Numbered from the stretch's first letter, positions 1-11,894 are shown. The stretch: 64,000 nt of DNA from Takakia lepidozioides (GCA_030704615.1 CM060733.1:67518001-67582000), one strand, 5' to 3'. The notes: generated by a model from the sequence alone, not told the origin. Numbers and translations are program-made.

Positions 1-303
1 TAATGTAATGATTGTTTTCGTAGGCCATAAGTTTAAGCACAAGGACCAACCCTAGCCCAAGTGCCGAGTATGCTAGACAGAGCATACGACTGCCCAATTT
101 GGGCGGAGGGGCTGCCCCCAAGCGGTAGGGGTCCGCTTGTTACCATTCAGAGATCACACTCCAGGGAGTTGCAGGGAATGGCCCGTGTAGGCATATTCTA
201 AAGAGGGAAAGGCCCCAAGCTTTCCAACTAAATCCAATGCACTACCTTACCTGGAGCAAAGCGCTTCAGGTCGAAACAAACAAAGACACGAGGTCACAAG
301 GCC
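1..303 (-). mobile_element. LINE family A copy, 5' end (rest lies left of the window)
   Basis: This matches, base for base over most of its length, the structured 5' leader of the longer copy at about 5925-6210. It includes the GTATGC/GCATAC hairpin and the GCCCAATTTGGGC inverted repeat. Homology between the two copies stops at GGCC (position 303 here, 6210 there). The element reads leftward out of the window, so only its leader is visible. Confidence 0.75.
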
Positions 304-544
304 CTTGAGAGACAGAGAGAGCGAGACAGAAGCGAAGCGCACTCAGAGAAGTAGGTGAAAGTCAGCTTCACCTGTGTGCTTTTTAAGCAGCTGTCATGGT
401 TGCCATTGCAAGTGTCACAGATGAAATTCATAAGGTTGCAAGGGGACACAGAAGTTTCATACCTCAGCCTTATATGTCCGCACATCAGGGTTTTCATCCA
501 TAGAGGATGAACTCTCAACATATTTCATCCATTGAACGTTCATT

Positions 545-702
545 CCTGTGCTGTGTGTGAGCAGCCCAAATGTTAGACCCCAACTGGGCCAGGGCTTTAG
601 GCTCAGCCTCGAGATTTTGAAAGTTGGTGAACAGAGGTGTAGGAGCCATGTTCTTGATGTTGTGAAGAGGGTCACTGTCTGGTGAGAATACCCTGGACAA
701 CC
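545..702 (-). mobile_element. Diverged fragment of LINE family A 3' region
   Basis: Similar to the zinc-finger/C-terminal part of family A at 895-1065: AGGCTCAGCCTCGAGA, AAAGTTGGT and the following stretch are shared, with many substitutions. It has no intact frame. The complete family A element inserted immediately beside it. Confidence 0.55.
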
Positions 703-716
703 CCGTAGCCTAGAGA
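703..716. repeat. Target-site duplication, left copy (LINE A)
   Basis: CCGTAGCCTAGAGA abuts the 3' end of the family A element and matches exactly the copy at 6292-6305. Confidence 0.6.
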
Positions 717-800
717 TTGTACTCATAAGACGTAATTTGCCGTAGCCTTGTGGCCATTGACCCCGCGCCCAGTTTGAGCGGGAACAAAAGGGACAGAACC

Positions 801-1493
801 TTACTCTGTCAGGGGCTGACGTTGGTAGTAAGACTTACCTCCATATAAAGAATTAATCCGGATTTTCCAGATATCCTCTAGAAATCCCTTCACACAAGCA
901 TCAATCTGCTGTGTGTGATTTGCCCAAAAACTAGGCCTCAGGAGGGCCTGGGCTTTTGGCTCAGCCTCGAGACTTTCAAAGTTGGTAAACAGGGGTACAG
1001 GCACAATTCCCTTAATAGATTTGAAGAGAGCGTCTCTTTGGTGAGAGAACCCCGGACAGTGTATCAGAAAATGAATACTGTCTTCAGATTGCCCACACAA
1101 CGGGCAATTGCACTCTCCCTTTCCTCTCTGATTCTGTTTGCTGTTCAAAGGTAGGCTTCCTGCCCTGAGTTTAAATTTCAGTCTAGTGCCGAGAGTGGGT
1201 AGACCCTTGAGGTCATCCAAGATGTCCTCCCCCATGTCACAGACTGGAAACAAGTTCAGGGAAGTTTTCTGCCTAACTTCATTTTCATCAGACAATCTCA
1301 TGGCAACAGACATGGCTTTGGACACTACAGCCTCTAAGTCAGATTTATCCAGCAGGGTCAAGACTTGCGGATCCAGGTCCAGGTCCTTGAGGATCTCTTC
1401 TACTCTCTTCTGCCAGGACTTAGCCTGTTTGACAGGGCGGTCCTGTTTCCAAGATATAGAGTCGATTAACTTAGGATATCTGGTGTTGGACAT
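801..1493 (-). pseudogene. LINE A ORF2 C-terminal zinc-finger region
   Basis: A 230-codon open frame forming the C-terminus of the LINE polyprotein. It holds a zf-RVT-like motif, [19 protein letters not shown], in which two cysteines, a histidine and a final cysteine would bind zinc. This domain is typical of plant non-LTR elements and probably binds element RNA. It is in the same frame as the reverse transcriptase upstream, separated by one TGA near 1535. A second copy of the same region at 51,529-52,604 has its TGA one codon later, so the common ancestor was probably open through here. Confidence 0.8.
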
Positions 1494-1535
1494 ATGTTGC
1501 AGCTGACCCCACCATCTGACCTTGAATTCATCTCG

Positions 1536-3410
1536 TCAGGAGCTTAAGGACGGAATGCCAAACTCACCCCGAACAGCCACATTGGCTGTTTTGGAGCATG
1601 CTGACATACACTCCTTAAGCACCCCCACTTGAATGGATTCTAGAGACTTAGCCTGGTTGGAGTTATCAACCCATATAGCAGATCCGTACTCCAAGGCAGG
1701 TCTAATAACGCGACAAAGCATGGTTTTCTTAACCTCAGAGTTGACCCCTCTGCAGTGGAAAAATTTAGTGAGCCCCAGAGCTTTGCCCTTGCCAGTTTGA
1801 ACAACTTTCCGGATATGTGCATCCCAATTACAATTGGAGGAGAACTCAACGCCCAGGTAAGTGTAGGAAGGGAGGACCGGGATCTCTTGGGTACCCCACT
1901 GCCACTTAAGATCACTTCCTCCCTCTCCTCTGTCGTTGAATGCTACCACTGCACATTTGCTGACATTAGCCTCTAGCCCCCAAAGATCAAAGTATCTCTT
2001 CGCGCAATCAATCAACTCCTGGAGATTGGTTGGAGTCTCCCCTATGCCTGCGAAGTCATCTGCAAACATAAGGGCTGGTATGGTGGTATCACCCACCCTT
2101 AACCCAAATCCCTCACTTTCCACATCCTCGAGGAGTTGATTGATGAAAACATTGAAGAGCAGAGGGGAGAGAGTACATCCTTGAGCTACACCTTGGTCTA
2201 TGTCAAAGAAGTTGGACTTCTGTCCGTTAACAGTGACACAGCTTTTGGTGTGAGCATACAAGTTGTGGACAACTCTCCACATCTTTCCTTTGATCCCACA
2301 AGACCAGAGGCAGAACCATAGGCCATCTCTCCACACTGTGTCATAAGCCTTTTTGACATCCAGGAAAAAGACATAAGTGGGTTTCCCTTCTTTTTTCCTT
2401 CCCTGCATAATCTGGCTTAGAGTGAAGATATGATCCACACAGCCCCTGTTTCGGCGAAAGCCAGATTGGCCTTCGTGGAAACAACCTCTAGACTCCAGAT
2501 CAACCTCGAGACGAGTACTTATAACTCTGCAGAATGTCTTGCCAACAGCATTGAGGAGCGTGATGCCACGGTAGTTCCCCGGTTCTTCTCTGTCACCCTT
2601 CTTGTATAGATTGACAATGACCCCCTGTCGCCAGCGAAAGGGGATCATTTCAGTCTTCCAGATAAGGTTAAAGAGGAGAACTAGGGCCTCTATCATGGGA
2701 TCGCCACCGTTCAACTCCTGGAGATTGGTTGGAGTCTCCCCTATGCCTGCGAAGTCATCTGCAAACATAAGGGCTGGTATGGTGGTATCACCCACCCTTA
2801 ACCCAAATCCCTCACTTTCCACATCCTCGAGGAGTTGATTGATGAAAACATTGAAGAGCAGAGGGGAGAGAGTACATCCTTGAGCTACACCTTGGTCTAT
2901 GTCAAAGAAGTTGGACTTCTGTCCGTTAACAGTGACACAGCTTTTGGTGTGAGCATACAAGTTGTGGACAACTCTCCACATCTTTCCTTTGATCCCACAA
3001 GACCAGAGGCAGAACCATAGGCCATCTCTCCACACTGTGTCATAAGCCTTTTTGACATCCAGGAAAAAGACATAAGTGGGTTTCCCTTCTTTTTTCCTTC
3101 CCTGCATAATCTGGCTTAGAGTGAAGATATGATCCACACAGCCCCTGTTTCGGCGAAAGCCAGATTGGCCTTCGTGGAAACAACCTCTAGACTCCAGATC
3201 AACCTCGAGACGAGTACTTATAACTCTGCAGAATGTCTTGCCAACAGCATTGAGGAGCGTGATGCCACGGTAGTTCCCCGGTTCTTCTCTGTCACCCTTC
3301 TTGTATAGATTGACAATGACCCCCTGTCGCCAGCGAAAGGGGATCATTTCAGTCTTCCAGATAAGGTTAAAGAGGAGAACTAGGGCCTCTATCATGGGAT
3401 CGCCACCGTG
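1536..3410 (-). pseudogene. LINE A reverse transcriptase with internal 233-codon duplication
   Basis: A 619-codon open frame encoding a non-LTR reverse transcriptase that copies element RNA at a nicked target. Motif A is [15 protein letters not shown], motif B is QGCTLSPLLFNVFINQLL and motif C contains FADD; a YLGVEF segment follows. Motifs A to C occur twice because positions 2012-2710 are repeated as 2711-3409 (699 bp, in frame, seemingly identical by eye). A standard LINE reverse transcriptase has one palm, so the duplicated protein is probably inactive. The frame is broken near 3410 and again near 3700, separating it from the endonuclease. Confidence 0.85.
2012..3409 (-). repeat. Two tandem 699-bp units inside the reverse transcriptase
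   Basis: Unit 1 is 2012-2710 and unit 2 is 2711-3409. Each begins with TCAACTCCTGGAGATTGG and ends with GATCGCCACCGT. Divergence starts immediately outside the units, so this is a tandem duplication and not two elements. An assembly artefact cannot be excluded. Confidence 0.85.
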
Positions 3411-3694
3411 CTTGATAAGCTCGTTGACAATACCATCAGGTCCACCAGCTTTATATCCATTTAAATGTTCAATTGCTTCTTACAATCTCAGAAGAACTAA
3501 TGGGAGCATTATAAGCCATTGAAATATACTCCAGTTCATCAGGGCTGTTTTGAATCATAGGAACAGTTTTTCCAACTGTGTCCCTCCATTCATCAGAAGA
3601 CCCCTCACTGTTAGACCTAGAAGTTCTGCCAAGGATACTGTAGTGAGTTTCAAAGGTTTTGACAATGTCAACCGATGAAGTCACCACTGCACCT

Positions 3695-5092
3695 TTAGTA
3701 GTCTTCAGCGCTTGTACTTGCTGACCGTTTTTTCGGCTTGTACAAACGTTGAAGGGCCAACCAGAATTTCTTGTCATTACCACCATGGTGGTTTGAGTTT
3801 ATTTCACTGTATAACTTGTCCCAATATAATTTCTTCTGAGACCTAACAAGCTGATTGATATCTTTACGGAGCTGGTAGTACCTCGCCCACAATTCTCTGT
3901 TGGTTTCCAAATTGCAGCACTCTTTATAGAGGGCTCGTCTCTCAGCTATCTTGAGTTTAATCTCATTAGTCCACCAATTAACTGCTCTACCGCAGACAAT
4001 TAGTTTCCTCCCAATGATCTTGTCAGCCACGGAGGAAACGAAACTCTCCCAAGAGTCCACTGCTCTTTCGACTTCATTTCTTGCGTTAACAGAGCGTGAC
4101 TGAAGTTCTTGGAGCGATTGGACAAAATGAGGGAGAGCCTCTTGCAAAGCCTGGACGTACTCAGCCTTGACCTCCTCATTGTGGAATTTTTCTATGCGCC
4201 ACTTCCGAATCGAACGTTTCACAGATCTCTTGGTGGTGGGAAAACACCTTTGGATCTCAGTCCAAACCAGGAAGTGGTCAGAGGTACCAATATCAGTTCT
4301 GTCGATCAACACATTGGCACACTGGGGGAACAAAATTTTGTCCATTATGATATAGTCCACAATGGAACGTTCCCCAGTTTGGGGTTTCTCACGAGTCCAC
4401 TGCACTTGGTCACCTCCAGTCCTGTTATTCAAGGTCAAAAGCTGAAGCTCTTCTAGACAGTTAATTAACCGTCTGCCATTAGAATTCAGCTCGTCCTCAC
4501 CAAAAGGTCCAATGATATCGTCCTGATGGATCCCTTTGCCCACCCGGGCATTGAAGTCCCCCAATAGTACCACCTGACCTTTGGCAAGGAACGAAGCACA
4601 GTCCAGCTTTACATCTTCGAAGGCCTTGTCTGCGTCAGCACTAAGGGTCCCCTCTGTGGGCATGTAAAGACAACCAACAAAGAGGTCCTTTGTACTCATG
4701 CCGCCCTTCAAATTCAGTTTTAGCCAGATACTATGCTCGTACCTCAAACCCTTGTTGATAATTTCACAATTGTCAAACAAGAAATCACGGACAAAGAATC
4801 CGACCCCTTTTTGACCGCGTTTGGCAGAGGCTGCGTTGAGAGTACACATCTTACCTGCCCATTTATAACCAATGACATCTCCAACCAGTTTATCCGACGT
4901 TTCCCATGTTTCCGTCCCAGCACAGATATGAATATCATTAGTCCGAAGAACTTGTCCCACTTCAAGTTGTTTCCTTTGGTTGGTCAACCCTGAGAAGTTG
5001 AAAGTGGCCAGCCGCAAGCCAGCCCTTTGCGTGTGAATTGTTTGTCGTCTAGGTAGCTTGTGATTGCTCCTGGACGGCCAACCGTTCTGCAA
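3695..5092 (-). pseudogene. LINE A apurinic-type endonuclease and linker
   Basis: A 465-codon open frame. The first ~230 residues are an exonuclease/endonuclease/phosphatase fold that nicks target DNA for target-primed reverse transcription. Catalytic signatures in order are TFNFSG (Asn), GTETW (Glu), LLGDFNARVG (Asp/Asn) and TSDHFLVW (Ser-Asp-His). The remainder is a helical linker rich in Lys, Arg and Glu leading to the reverse transcriptase. It ends at a frameshift near 3700; the coding sense continues in another frame at 3469-3786. The same protein occurs on the plus strand at 54,200-55,330. Confidence 0.85.
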
Positions 5093-5111
5093 AGGGGGAC
5101 AGTTACCCCAT

Positions 5112-5535
5112 GTGTAGATTTTGGTCGTCTTGTGTAAACTTTGAGAATTGGTAAACCATTCAGGGTACCAAATCTTTCAGTTACACGACGCACAGGCTCC
5201 GCACACATAGGGGCAGGTTGTCCGTCAGACTGCTTGGGGACAATTACCCCGTGTATAGATTTTGCTCGTCTTGTGTAGACTTTGAGGATTGGTAAACCAT
5301 TTAGAGTACCAAATCCTTCAGTTACACGACGTTCAGGCTCTGCACACTTAGGGACAGATTGTCCATCTGACGGCTTGGAGACAATTACCCCGTGTATAGA
5401 ATTTGTTCATCTTGTGTAAACCTTGAGGATTGGTAAACCATTCAGAGTACCAAATCCTTCAGATTCAGGACGTTCAGGTTCCGTACACTTAGGGGCATCT
5501 TGTCCTTCTGGCTGTTTGGATTCAACCTCCTCCAG
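5112..5535 (-). repeat. Three 141-bp tandem repeats in LINE A coding region
   Basis: Units start at about 5112, 5253 and 5394. Each is 141 bp (47 codons) and encodes variants of [15 protein letters not shown] plus a charged stretch. The related plus-strand copy at 53.6-54.2 kb has a single unit, so the repeat expanded in this copy or its lineage. Confidence 0.75.
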
Positions 5536-5967
5536 AGCATCAAACCGATTAGAAACTCTCAAGTTGAAGTTGTTGCCCTTGGTTGTCTTCCTAGAGCGCC
5601 CCATTGAATCACCAATGTCTAAAACCGCTCTCCAGCCAGTCAAGGGACGAACTTCTTTGAGATTGAATTGATGCGGGACTCTATTAGAAGCACTTTTGGT
5701 CATTGCAACCTTCAACGTACCCCTGTTATCAAGTCTCGAGATGGTACCATTCGCCATGAAATCCAAGCCTAAGCTAGAGCATGTAGTTTTAAAGGACACA
5801 TCGTCCATCCTGGGATTCACCCCAAAAACTACACATGAAGCCCTAGATTTGGCGTAAGTAACCAATTCCCAGGGATCACCCTGAGGAGTGTTGATGTTGA
5901 TAGGAGCTAAATTTTTGATTGTTTTCGCAGGCCATAAGTTTAAGCACAGGAACCAACCCGAACCCAA
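5407..5967 (-). pseudogene. LINE A ORF1-like protein
   Basis: A 186-codon open frame at the 5' side of the element, where LINE ORF1 proteins lie. It has no zinc knuckle or RRM that I can recognise. A homologous frame occurs at 53,665-54,159, sharing [12 protein letters not shown] and GTLKV. It ends at TGA after VYTR, where the next repeat unit reads the same amino acids with CGA; a CpG-to-TpG change would explain the stop. The role is presumably RNA binding, by position only. Confidence 0.6.
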
Positions 5968-6291
5968 GTGCCGAGTATGCTAGACAGAGCATACGACTGC
6001 CCAATTTGGGCGGAGGGGCTGCCCCCTTGCGGTAGGAGTCCGCTTGTTACCATTCAGAGATCACACTCCAGGGAGTTGCAGGGAATGGCCCGTGTAGGCA
6101 TATTCTAAAGAGGGAAAGGCCCCAAGCTTTCCAACTAAATCCAATGCACTACCTTACCTGAAGCAAAGCGCTTCAGGTCGAAACAAACAAGGACACGAGG
6201 TCACAAGGCCGGCATTTAGTCACAGAAACATTAATGTACTCCCGTTTCAAGTCCACCCAATGTCAATAGGCTTCCTAGAGGACAGGGAGAG
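5968..6291 (-). other. Structured 5' leader of LINE A
   Basis: Non-coding leader conserved in three copies (1-303, here, and plus strand 53.3-53.6 kb). Visible inverted repeats are GTATGC/GCATAC (5975-5994), GCCCAATTTGGGC (5999-6011) and ACCTGAAGC/GCTTCAGGT (6156-6178). It may act in translation or promoter function; no known ribozyme core was recognised. Confidence 0.55.
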
Positions 6292-6305
6292 CCGTAGCCT
6301 AGAGA
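6292..6305. repeat. Target-site duplication, right copy (LINE A)
   Basis: CCGTAGCCTAGAGA, identical to 703-716. Confidence 0.6.
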
Positions 6306-6656
6306 GAGGGAGACAGAGCTTGTCGTGTGACTAGGTCATCTGATCTCATACGAAGTGAGGATTGAATGCACTTGTTGCCAGGAATGAGTAGTTTGAATGG
6401 CTAATGGTCTGATCATGGTGGTTGGACAGTGCGTGGACAACGTGGTGCAATTTGTACAGGACTTCACCATGCATATAGAAGGTGTTGGTCATGTCTGCAG
6501 GTCAGGCCCAATTGCTTTTTGATAGGCAATCTGTGCATTCTGTGGCCCTCCCTTTGTATCAAAACGATCCTCTCTTTGTGGGTTCTGGCATTAGGCAACC
6601 CTAACTGCACAAGCGGTAAATCTAATTGTTAGCAGTGTGGGTTTGGTTGGCAACAG

Positions 6657-6767
6657 TCTAAGTGTGTTTGACTTCGAACACCATGGCAATTCTAAGTACG
6701 GCTCCCCATTCCACACTAGCAAGGACCGGCGCAGCTCACAGGGCAAGATGGAAAAGTCCTTTCTCAG
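6657..6767 (+). CDS. Probable penultimate exon of an unidentified gene
   Basis: An acceptor CAACAG precedes position 6657 and a donor CAG/GTAATAG follows 6767. The exon translates without stops (including FDFEHHGNSKYGSPF) and its phase joins exactly to the 6995-7901 exon, giving MEKSFLSFKSNYPNWEPSG across the junction. No family was recognised. Earlier exons were not found between here and the LINE at 6.3 kb. Confidence 0.4.
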
Positions 6768-6994
6768 GTAATAGTGTTTCCTCTTTCTTCTGTTGGATCC
6801 CAATTGTTCTCCGTAGGTTCCATTAGATATGGGTCATTTATGAGGGTCTCTTTCTGTCATGCAGGAGTCTTGAAAAAATAATAAATACAAGCAAGACACT
6901 GTAGCTTGTCAAAAAGAGTTATTTGAAAAATTAGTGTTGGTTTACAAGAGGTCTGTGGTGTTGGGCTAACTGCAGTTCTTTGTTGTTTGACCAG

Positions 6995-7901
6995 CTTCAA
7001 GAGCAACTATCCTAACTGGGAGCCCAGTGGCACTGGCAAACAGTTTATGTCAGTCTTGGCTGACTTCCGAGTTCGCAATGAGGAGGCTGATATTTCAGTG
7101 GCCCAACTCTTCTCATCCGTCGGCACACCTTCTTCTACTAACCAGCTGAGGCCACATGGTGTGGCAAGATCTCATGACAGTCCCTACACACGCTCAGTCA
7201 ATTCAAGTGTAAGAGACAGATTTGGCTCTCATATCCCATTTACGCAGCCTCATTCCACTAATGAAGCTGATCCAGATACCCTTGTGGGGACTAGTAAAGT
7301 AAGGGAGCTCTATGGATGCCCATTTGCTGAACGAAACGACCGGCTGTATTGGCTGGACAAGTTCTACACTGCTTCGCAGTCGCCACAAAACACAGAATCC
7401 AGATTGTTGGTTGACGAGAGACATTGGGAAGGCAGGGAGTTGTCGAGGGAGGGATTTAAAGAAGGCAGTGGTAGAGATGGGAGACTAAATAGAGGTGGGG
7501 ATGCTGAGAGATTGAGTAGCCAAATAGGCGTACATATGCAGGCTTCCACCCGGGGGGTGCTAGGGCATCAAGGTATTGGACACACAACCGGAGAGAGCCG
7601 ATGGTGGGCTCGTCGAGGACCAGACTCGACAGGGATGCTGGAAAGCACTTTTGAGCCCCCCATGTTTGGAAGGAGCCACATGGCAGAAAGCCAGGATGAG
7701 TTCTCTGAGAGTGAGGAAGATCATGAGCGAGAATGGGTTACCCAAAGGCACGCAAAGGGCACATTTGGCAGTAGTCATATCTCTGAGGATGAGAACCCCA
7801 ATCTAGAGTTTCCGTTTGGTGACGTTTATGAAAGGCCACAAGATGCGGCAATGATTGGTTTGGAGAGTGGGCCAGTGGTGACAAGAAACAGGGCAGAGTG
7901 A
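6995..7901 (+). CDS. Terminal exon of an unidentified gene, about 301 codons
   Basis: A long open frame preceded by a pyrimidine-rich tract and acceptor GACCAG, ending in TGA. The protein begins FKSNYPNWEPSGTGKQF, has a Ser/Thr/Arg/Gly-rich, probably disordered middle and an acidic patch (EFSESEEDHEREW) near the C-terminus. There is no transposon signature and no recognised domain. Long frame, splice phase and absence of decay suggest a host gene whose 5' part was separated or obscured by LINE insertions. Alternatively it is a chance open frame beside an isolated exon. Confidence 0.5.
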
Positions 7902-10900
7902 GAGGTCCCATAGGTGTGCTGCAACTTCATCCTCCCCTGGAAGTCATAGAAGGTAACACATGCCCCTATGTTTAGTGTGGTAGCTTACATACGTTGGGTG
8001 GAAGTACCACTGTTGGCAGTAGGTTATAGATGGTAGCACATGTGGGAAGTAGTTGAGGTAGATTTATGGTCGTAAGTTGCATACATTGGAAAGATAACAT
8101 CCAACCTGATAAACACATTGCTGTGACCAAGTGTGATTCCCACGTGTGCTAGAGCTTGAGAACTGTGGACAGTGATTGGCAATGTTCATGCTTGTATCGT
8201 GCAGCTGGAGGTTTTTCCATGCTATTGATCAATGGGGCTGGCTCTTGAAGGATTCATCAACAACAATGGTGCCATGAATGGCAGCCCCCATTGGCCATGG
8301 GGTTGGTAGTTTGACCTAAACAGAGCTCTGCTGGCCACATCCAAATGTTCTTACAGGGGATCTGTCAGACTTGGGCTAGCAGACAGAGAGATAATTCAGC
8401 TTATCAGACCGTGCTTTGCTGCAGCCTGTAGCGTAGAGAGAAAGAGAGCTGACCTAAGGTCAGTTTCCAAAGGTTTACTCTACTGGGTGAAAGGCAATAA
8501 TTTGTCTCTAACAAATTTTGCATGTGTGCTCTGTGGCAGGTTTGAACCATTCTTTTGCTCTTCACAGTCACCTATAAGGGAGCTGTCTACACGTACATGT
8601 CCATATGCATGTGTATGTAGAGAGTGGAAAACACCTGGTATTCGTATATTTTTGTTGCGGAAGAACAGGCCTCTCATCTGCACTGTCAATTGTAGCATTC
8701 TTGGAGAGGGTGACAACTTAGACCTAATGATTTTGGCCATCTCAGCTTTTCACCAAACCCTTTCTTCTTTTAGATCTGTTGGTATGTCACAGACTGGCCG
8801 TCTCTGTAAACATTAATTGAAGCCTCATTTTATGTAAATCAAAGCGCCTCCCCACTTCTTTTTGGGCATCTTGCTCTCTTTGTGTTTGTGGAGGCTATTT
8901 CATCATCTAGACATGGACTGGCAAGTGATTACTCTATGTTTCCTCCCTCTGTCATTCATCACATTCAATCATGTTTTGTCCATTTGGTATAATCCAGGTT
9001 AAAAAGAGATAAGCTGCCCTAGATGTCCTCTCCACTTTTCAGGATGAATCCCTGAGAAGGTCATGATTACTATTTAAGGACACTCTTAAGCATGGTAGTA
9101 GGATTGATCTTTGAGAGAAAAAGTGGATTCCAAGTAATGATAATCTTTTCAATCTTAAGGATGCTCATTTCCTTTTGGAACACCTTCTAATACCTCTAAC
9201 CTGGTTGCTCAACATTCTCTTTGATGCTGAAGACAATGAAGCTTTAGAAGAGTACCTCCAAAATCAAATGTCAATTTTCAATTGATTTAGGTTTGGTCAA
9301 GGTTCGGAAAGTGACCCAACCTAGAACCCAGATATAAACAATGAACAAACACGGAATTACCTGGTGCATACCCCAAATCCACGGGACAAAAAGTCGGCAC
9401 AAACTTGCCAAGGTGGAGGAATGGGCTTCTCTTGATAGGGGCAGGTTGCTGTAGAGTGAGGTGTAGGTGACCATGGTTCCTGGTGTGGTAGTGGGCACAT
9501 ATGTGGGATTCATAATTTGAGTGGCAAAAATAGCTCCATCAGCAACCTATTCCTCCGTGCATATAACAGATTTTGGCAACAGTTCAAATCTTATATGAAG
9601 TAATTTGTTAGTTAGCCGAACCAAGCCACAGTCTCAGTCGAACTTCATCGAAACTTTGTTAGGGGACAAGTAAATCTTACAAACTCAGACATGTCTAGAA
9701 TCACCCAAATGAGGCACACGTGTTGGGAATAGCCTAGGAATGTATGTAATGGACTTATGCAATGTTAGCGGGGAGACTACAAGAGATCACTTTCTCACAT
9801 TTCCACCCGTTTCAAAGAGGTCGTAAGTTATCATTCTAGTGACGACTGAAGGTTGGAAACTAGTTTTAGTGTTAGAGCAGAAAAAGGTGTCTTTGTGCCA
9901 CATCATCATCGCCACGTTTCATCGTCGTCAATTTTTTTGAATCTGCCCGGATTGCCCGGGAAAAGAAAAGAAAAGAAAAGAAAAAAACTGAATCTTGAAA
10001 ACCCGTCATTGTCGTTATTTCTTGAACTGTCTGAAACTTCTGGACGGATTTTCATGGAGGTGTTTGGGCCAGGGCTTTAGGCTCAACCTCAAGATTCCCA
10101 TCCTGAGTTTAAATTTCAGGCTAGTATTGAGTGAGAGAGAGGAATATGTAGTTCACTCAGTGTGCTGACTGTCATTGCAGAGTTCCTGCTAACCCAAACA
10201 TAAATGGTAATCAAAAGTAATGATTCAGTCATGGCCAGACAATTGTAAATGATAATTTAGTGTTGCATATACAGCGTGACCATGGTAGTTGTAGAGTCAT
10301 GTCATGTCAACGTTTCTGCGAGCATATCTATTGCAGCATGTAGAGCTTCCCCATGCTGGTTACCGGATTGATCAAGCATGAATATTGCCCTACTTGGATG
10401 AAGGGCAAAAAGTGCTCCTCCACCTCTAGCCCCACCCGGTCAGGCATCAAACCTAAGGACTTCGACTGCAATGCTTGTCTCAAGATGTAGGCATTTCCAG
10501 GAGACAAAGAAGGAGTAGACCCTGTTTGCATACTGATAGAACGAGATCCATTAGAGTCATGAGCATGGGCGCCTACAGTTGGTGGCTATGGAAAATCATC
10601 CAGGCAAATAAACAGAGCAACTGGTGTACACTGCACAGGAAACAAGACGGGGGCTGAACCTAAAATATATAAGAGCTATGGTCGATGCTTGCCGCCCTGG
10701 GGGCGCACCTGTATTCCTTCCTGAGGCATTGCTGGAGGCTAGAGACACGGGATGATGTGGCACACCTCTAATCAGCAATCTTTGCCTCCATGATCAGCAA
10801 TCTGACTTCACTTTGCTTGAAGCTGTGCACTAACTGAGGTTAGATGATTACTAAGATGCATACAGTTGGCTTCCAACTTCTCCAAAAACTTCCAGCTACT

Positions 10901-11890
10901 TCGCAAATAGAGTTAGACCTGATGCTGACATCATGTAGTACCCACGTTGCACATTGTTATAAGGAGAATATGACATTATGCAACATTGGCTATGTTGGTG
11001 CCGATGTGAGTTATACCCTCGTGCCCAAGAAAATTCTATAGACATTATAAACAAGTCTCACCTTACTTACAGAGGTAAAAGCACTATGCTTTCCCATAAA
11101 TTCTTTGGTGTGAAGGCCTGTAGACTTTGAACTTAGTTGTGGGTGTTGTTGGGCTAAGTTGGGGTTTTGCTTTTTATTTTGAAGCTATCAAGACCGGGCT
11201 ATAGGGATACATGGAGGCCGGTGAAATTGGAGTGCAACTACTTTGAAACCAAATTGATCAACCAAGATGACGTCTACCACTATGATATACAACAATTTGC
11301 ATATGCTCGTCATATTGGCATGTAATCTGGTGTGAAGTTGGTTGTGTTTTTGTTGTTACCCCTTTGTTGCATTTAAACATTCTTGCTGGATATCTGAAGG
11401 TCATTTTCTCTTGTGTGTGCTTGTAAAGGTTTGTATATCAGTCGGTGGGAATCCGGAGGCCACCTATGCCGAAAAATATTTCCAAAGATATGATGAACAA
11501 ACTCCATAGTACTTCAGGGATCTGCCTTGGGGCCGGTTTGGTGTGAAGGCCTGCATATCGTAGGGAACACTTGGATGGGGGAGACAATTTGTTTACCAAT
11601 GTTCCCCTTCGCCATAACTCACCATTCACTTCGTTGAATTCACATGTAACTGTCATGACCAATACCCAGCCCCCTCCATCTTAGAGAAACCACAAAAATA
11701 TGCCCCCCCTCATCCTCGCTATCCGCCAGCGTGGTTGGCGCACTGGCCCCCTATCAGTCATCACAACCGGTACTAGAGGTGGTATTCATACCGCCAGTAT
11801 AAACGCGTTACACGAGAATCTTAAAATCTCTATTCCCCCAATCCACAAATGTTTTAAGGCCATTCACCTCACTATGCTTCGCTCCCTAAC
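7902..11890. other. Intergenic stretch without recognisable genes
   Basis: Only short uninformative frames are present. Landmarks are an AAAAG microsatellite near 9960-9985 and a small scrap of LINE A sequence at about 10,065-10,130 (GGGCCAGGGCTTTAGGCTCA). It may contain introns or the 3' UTR of the gene ending at 7901. Confidence 0.5.
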
Positions 11891-11894
11891 AGCT

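Larger units (their letters stand above)
717..6291 (-). mobile_element. Nearly complete non-LTR retrotransposon, family A
   Basis: Reading right to left: a structured leader (about 5968-6291), an ORF1-like region (5407-5967) followed by a 141-bp tandem repeat, an APE-type endonuclease (3695-5092), a reverse transcriptase (1536-3410), a C-terminal CCHC zinc finger (801-1493) and a short 3' UTR ending in the family signature at 717-735. The 14-bp sequence CCGTAGCCTAGAGA occurs at 703-716 and again at 6292-6305, consistent with a target-site duplication. If so, the 5' end extends about 80 bp past the point where homology to other copies stops. Stops and frameshifts between domains suggest a dead copy. 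Confidence 0.8.

Noticed and set aside
5968-6210. Hammerhead or HDV-like ribozyme in the LINE A leader
   Set aside because: No CUGAUGA/GAAA core and no convincing HDV double pseudoknot could be drawn by hand; kept only as a structured leader.
9853-10080. Short plus-strand frame with a Lys-rich stretch
   Set aside because: The Lys/Arg run is an AAAAG microsatellite and the end is LINE A scrap.
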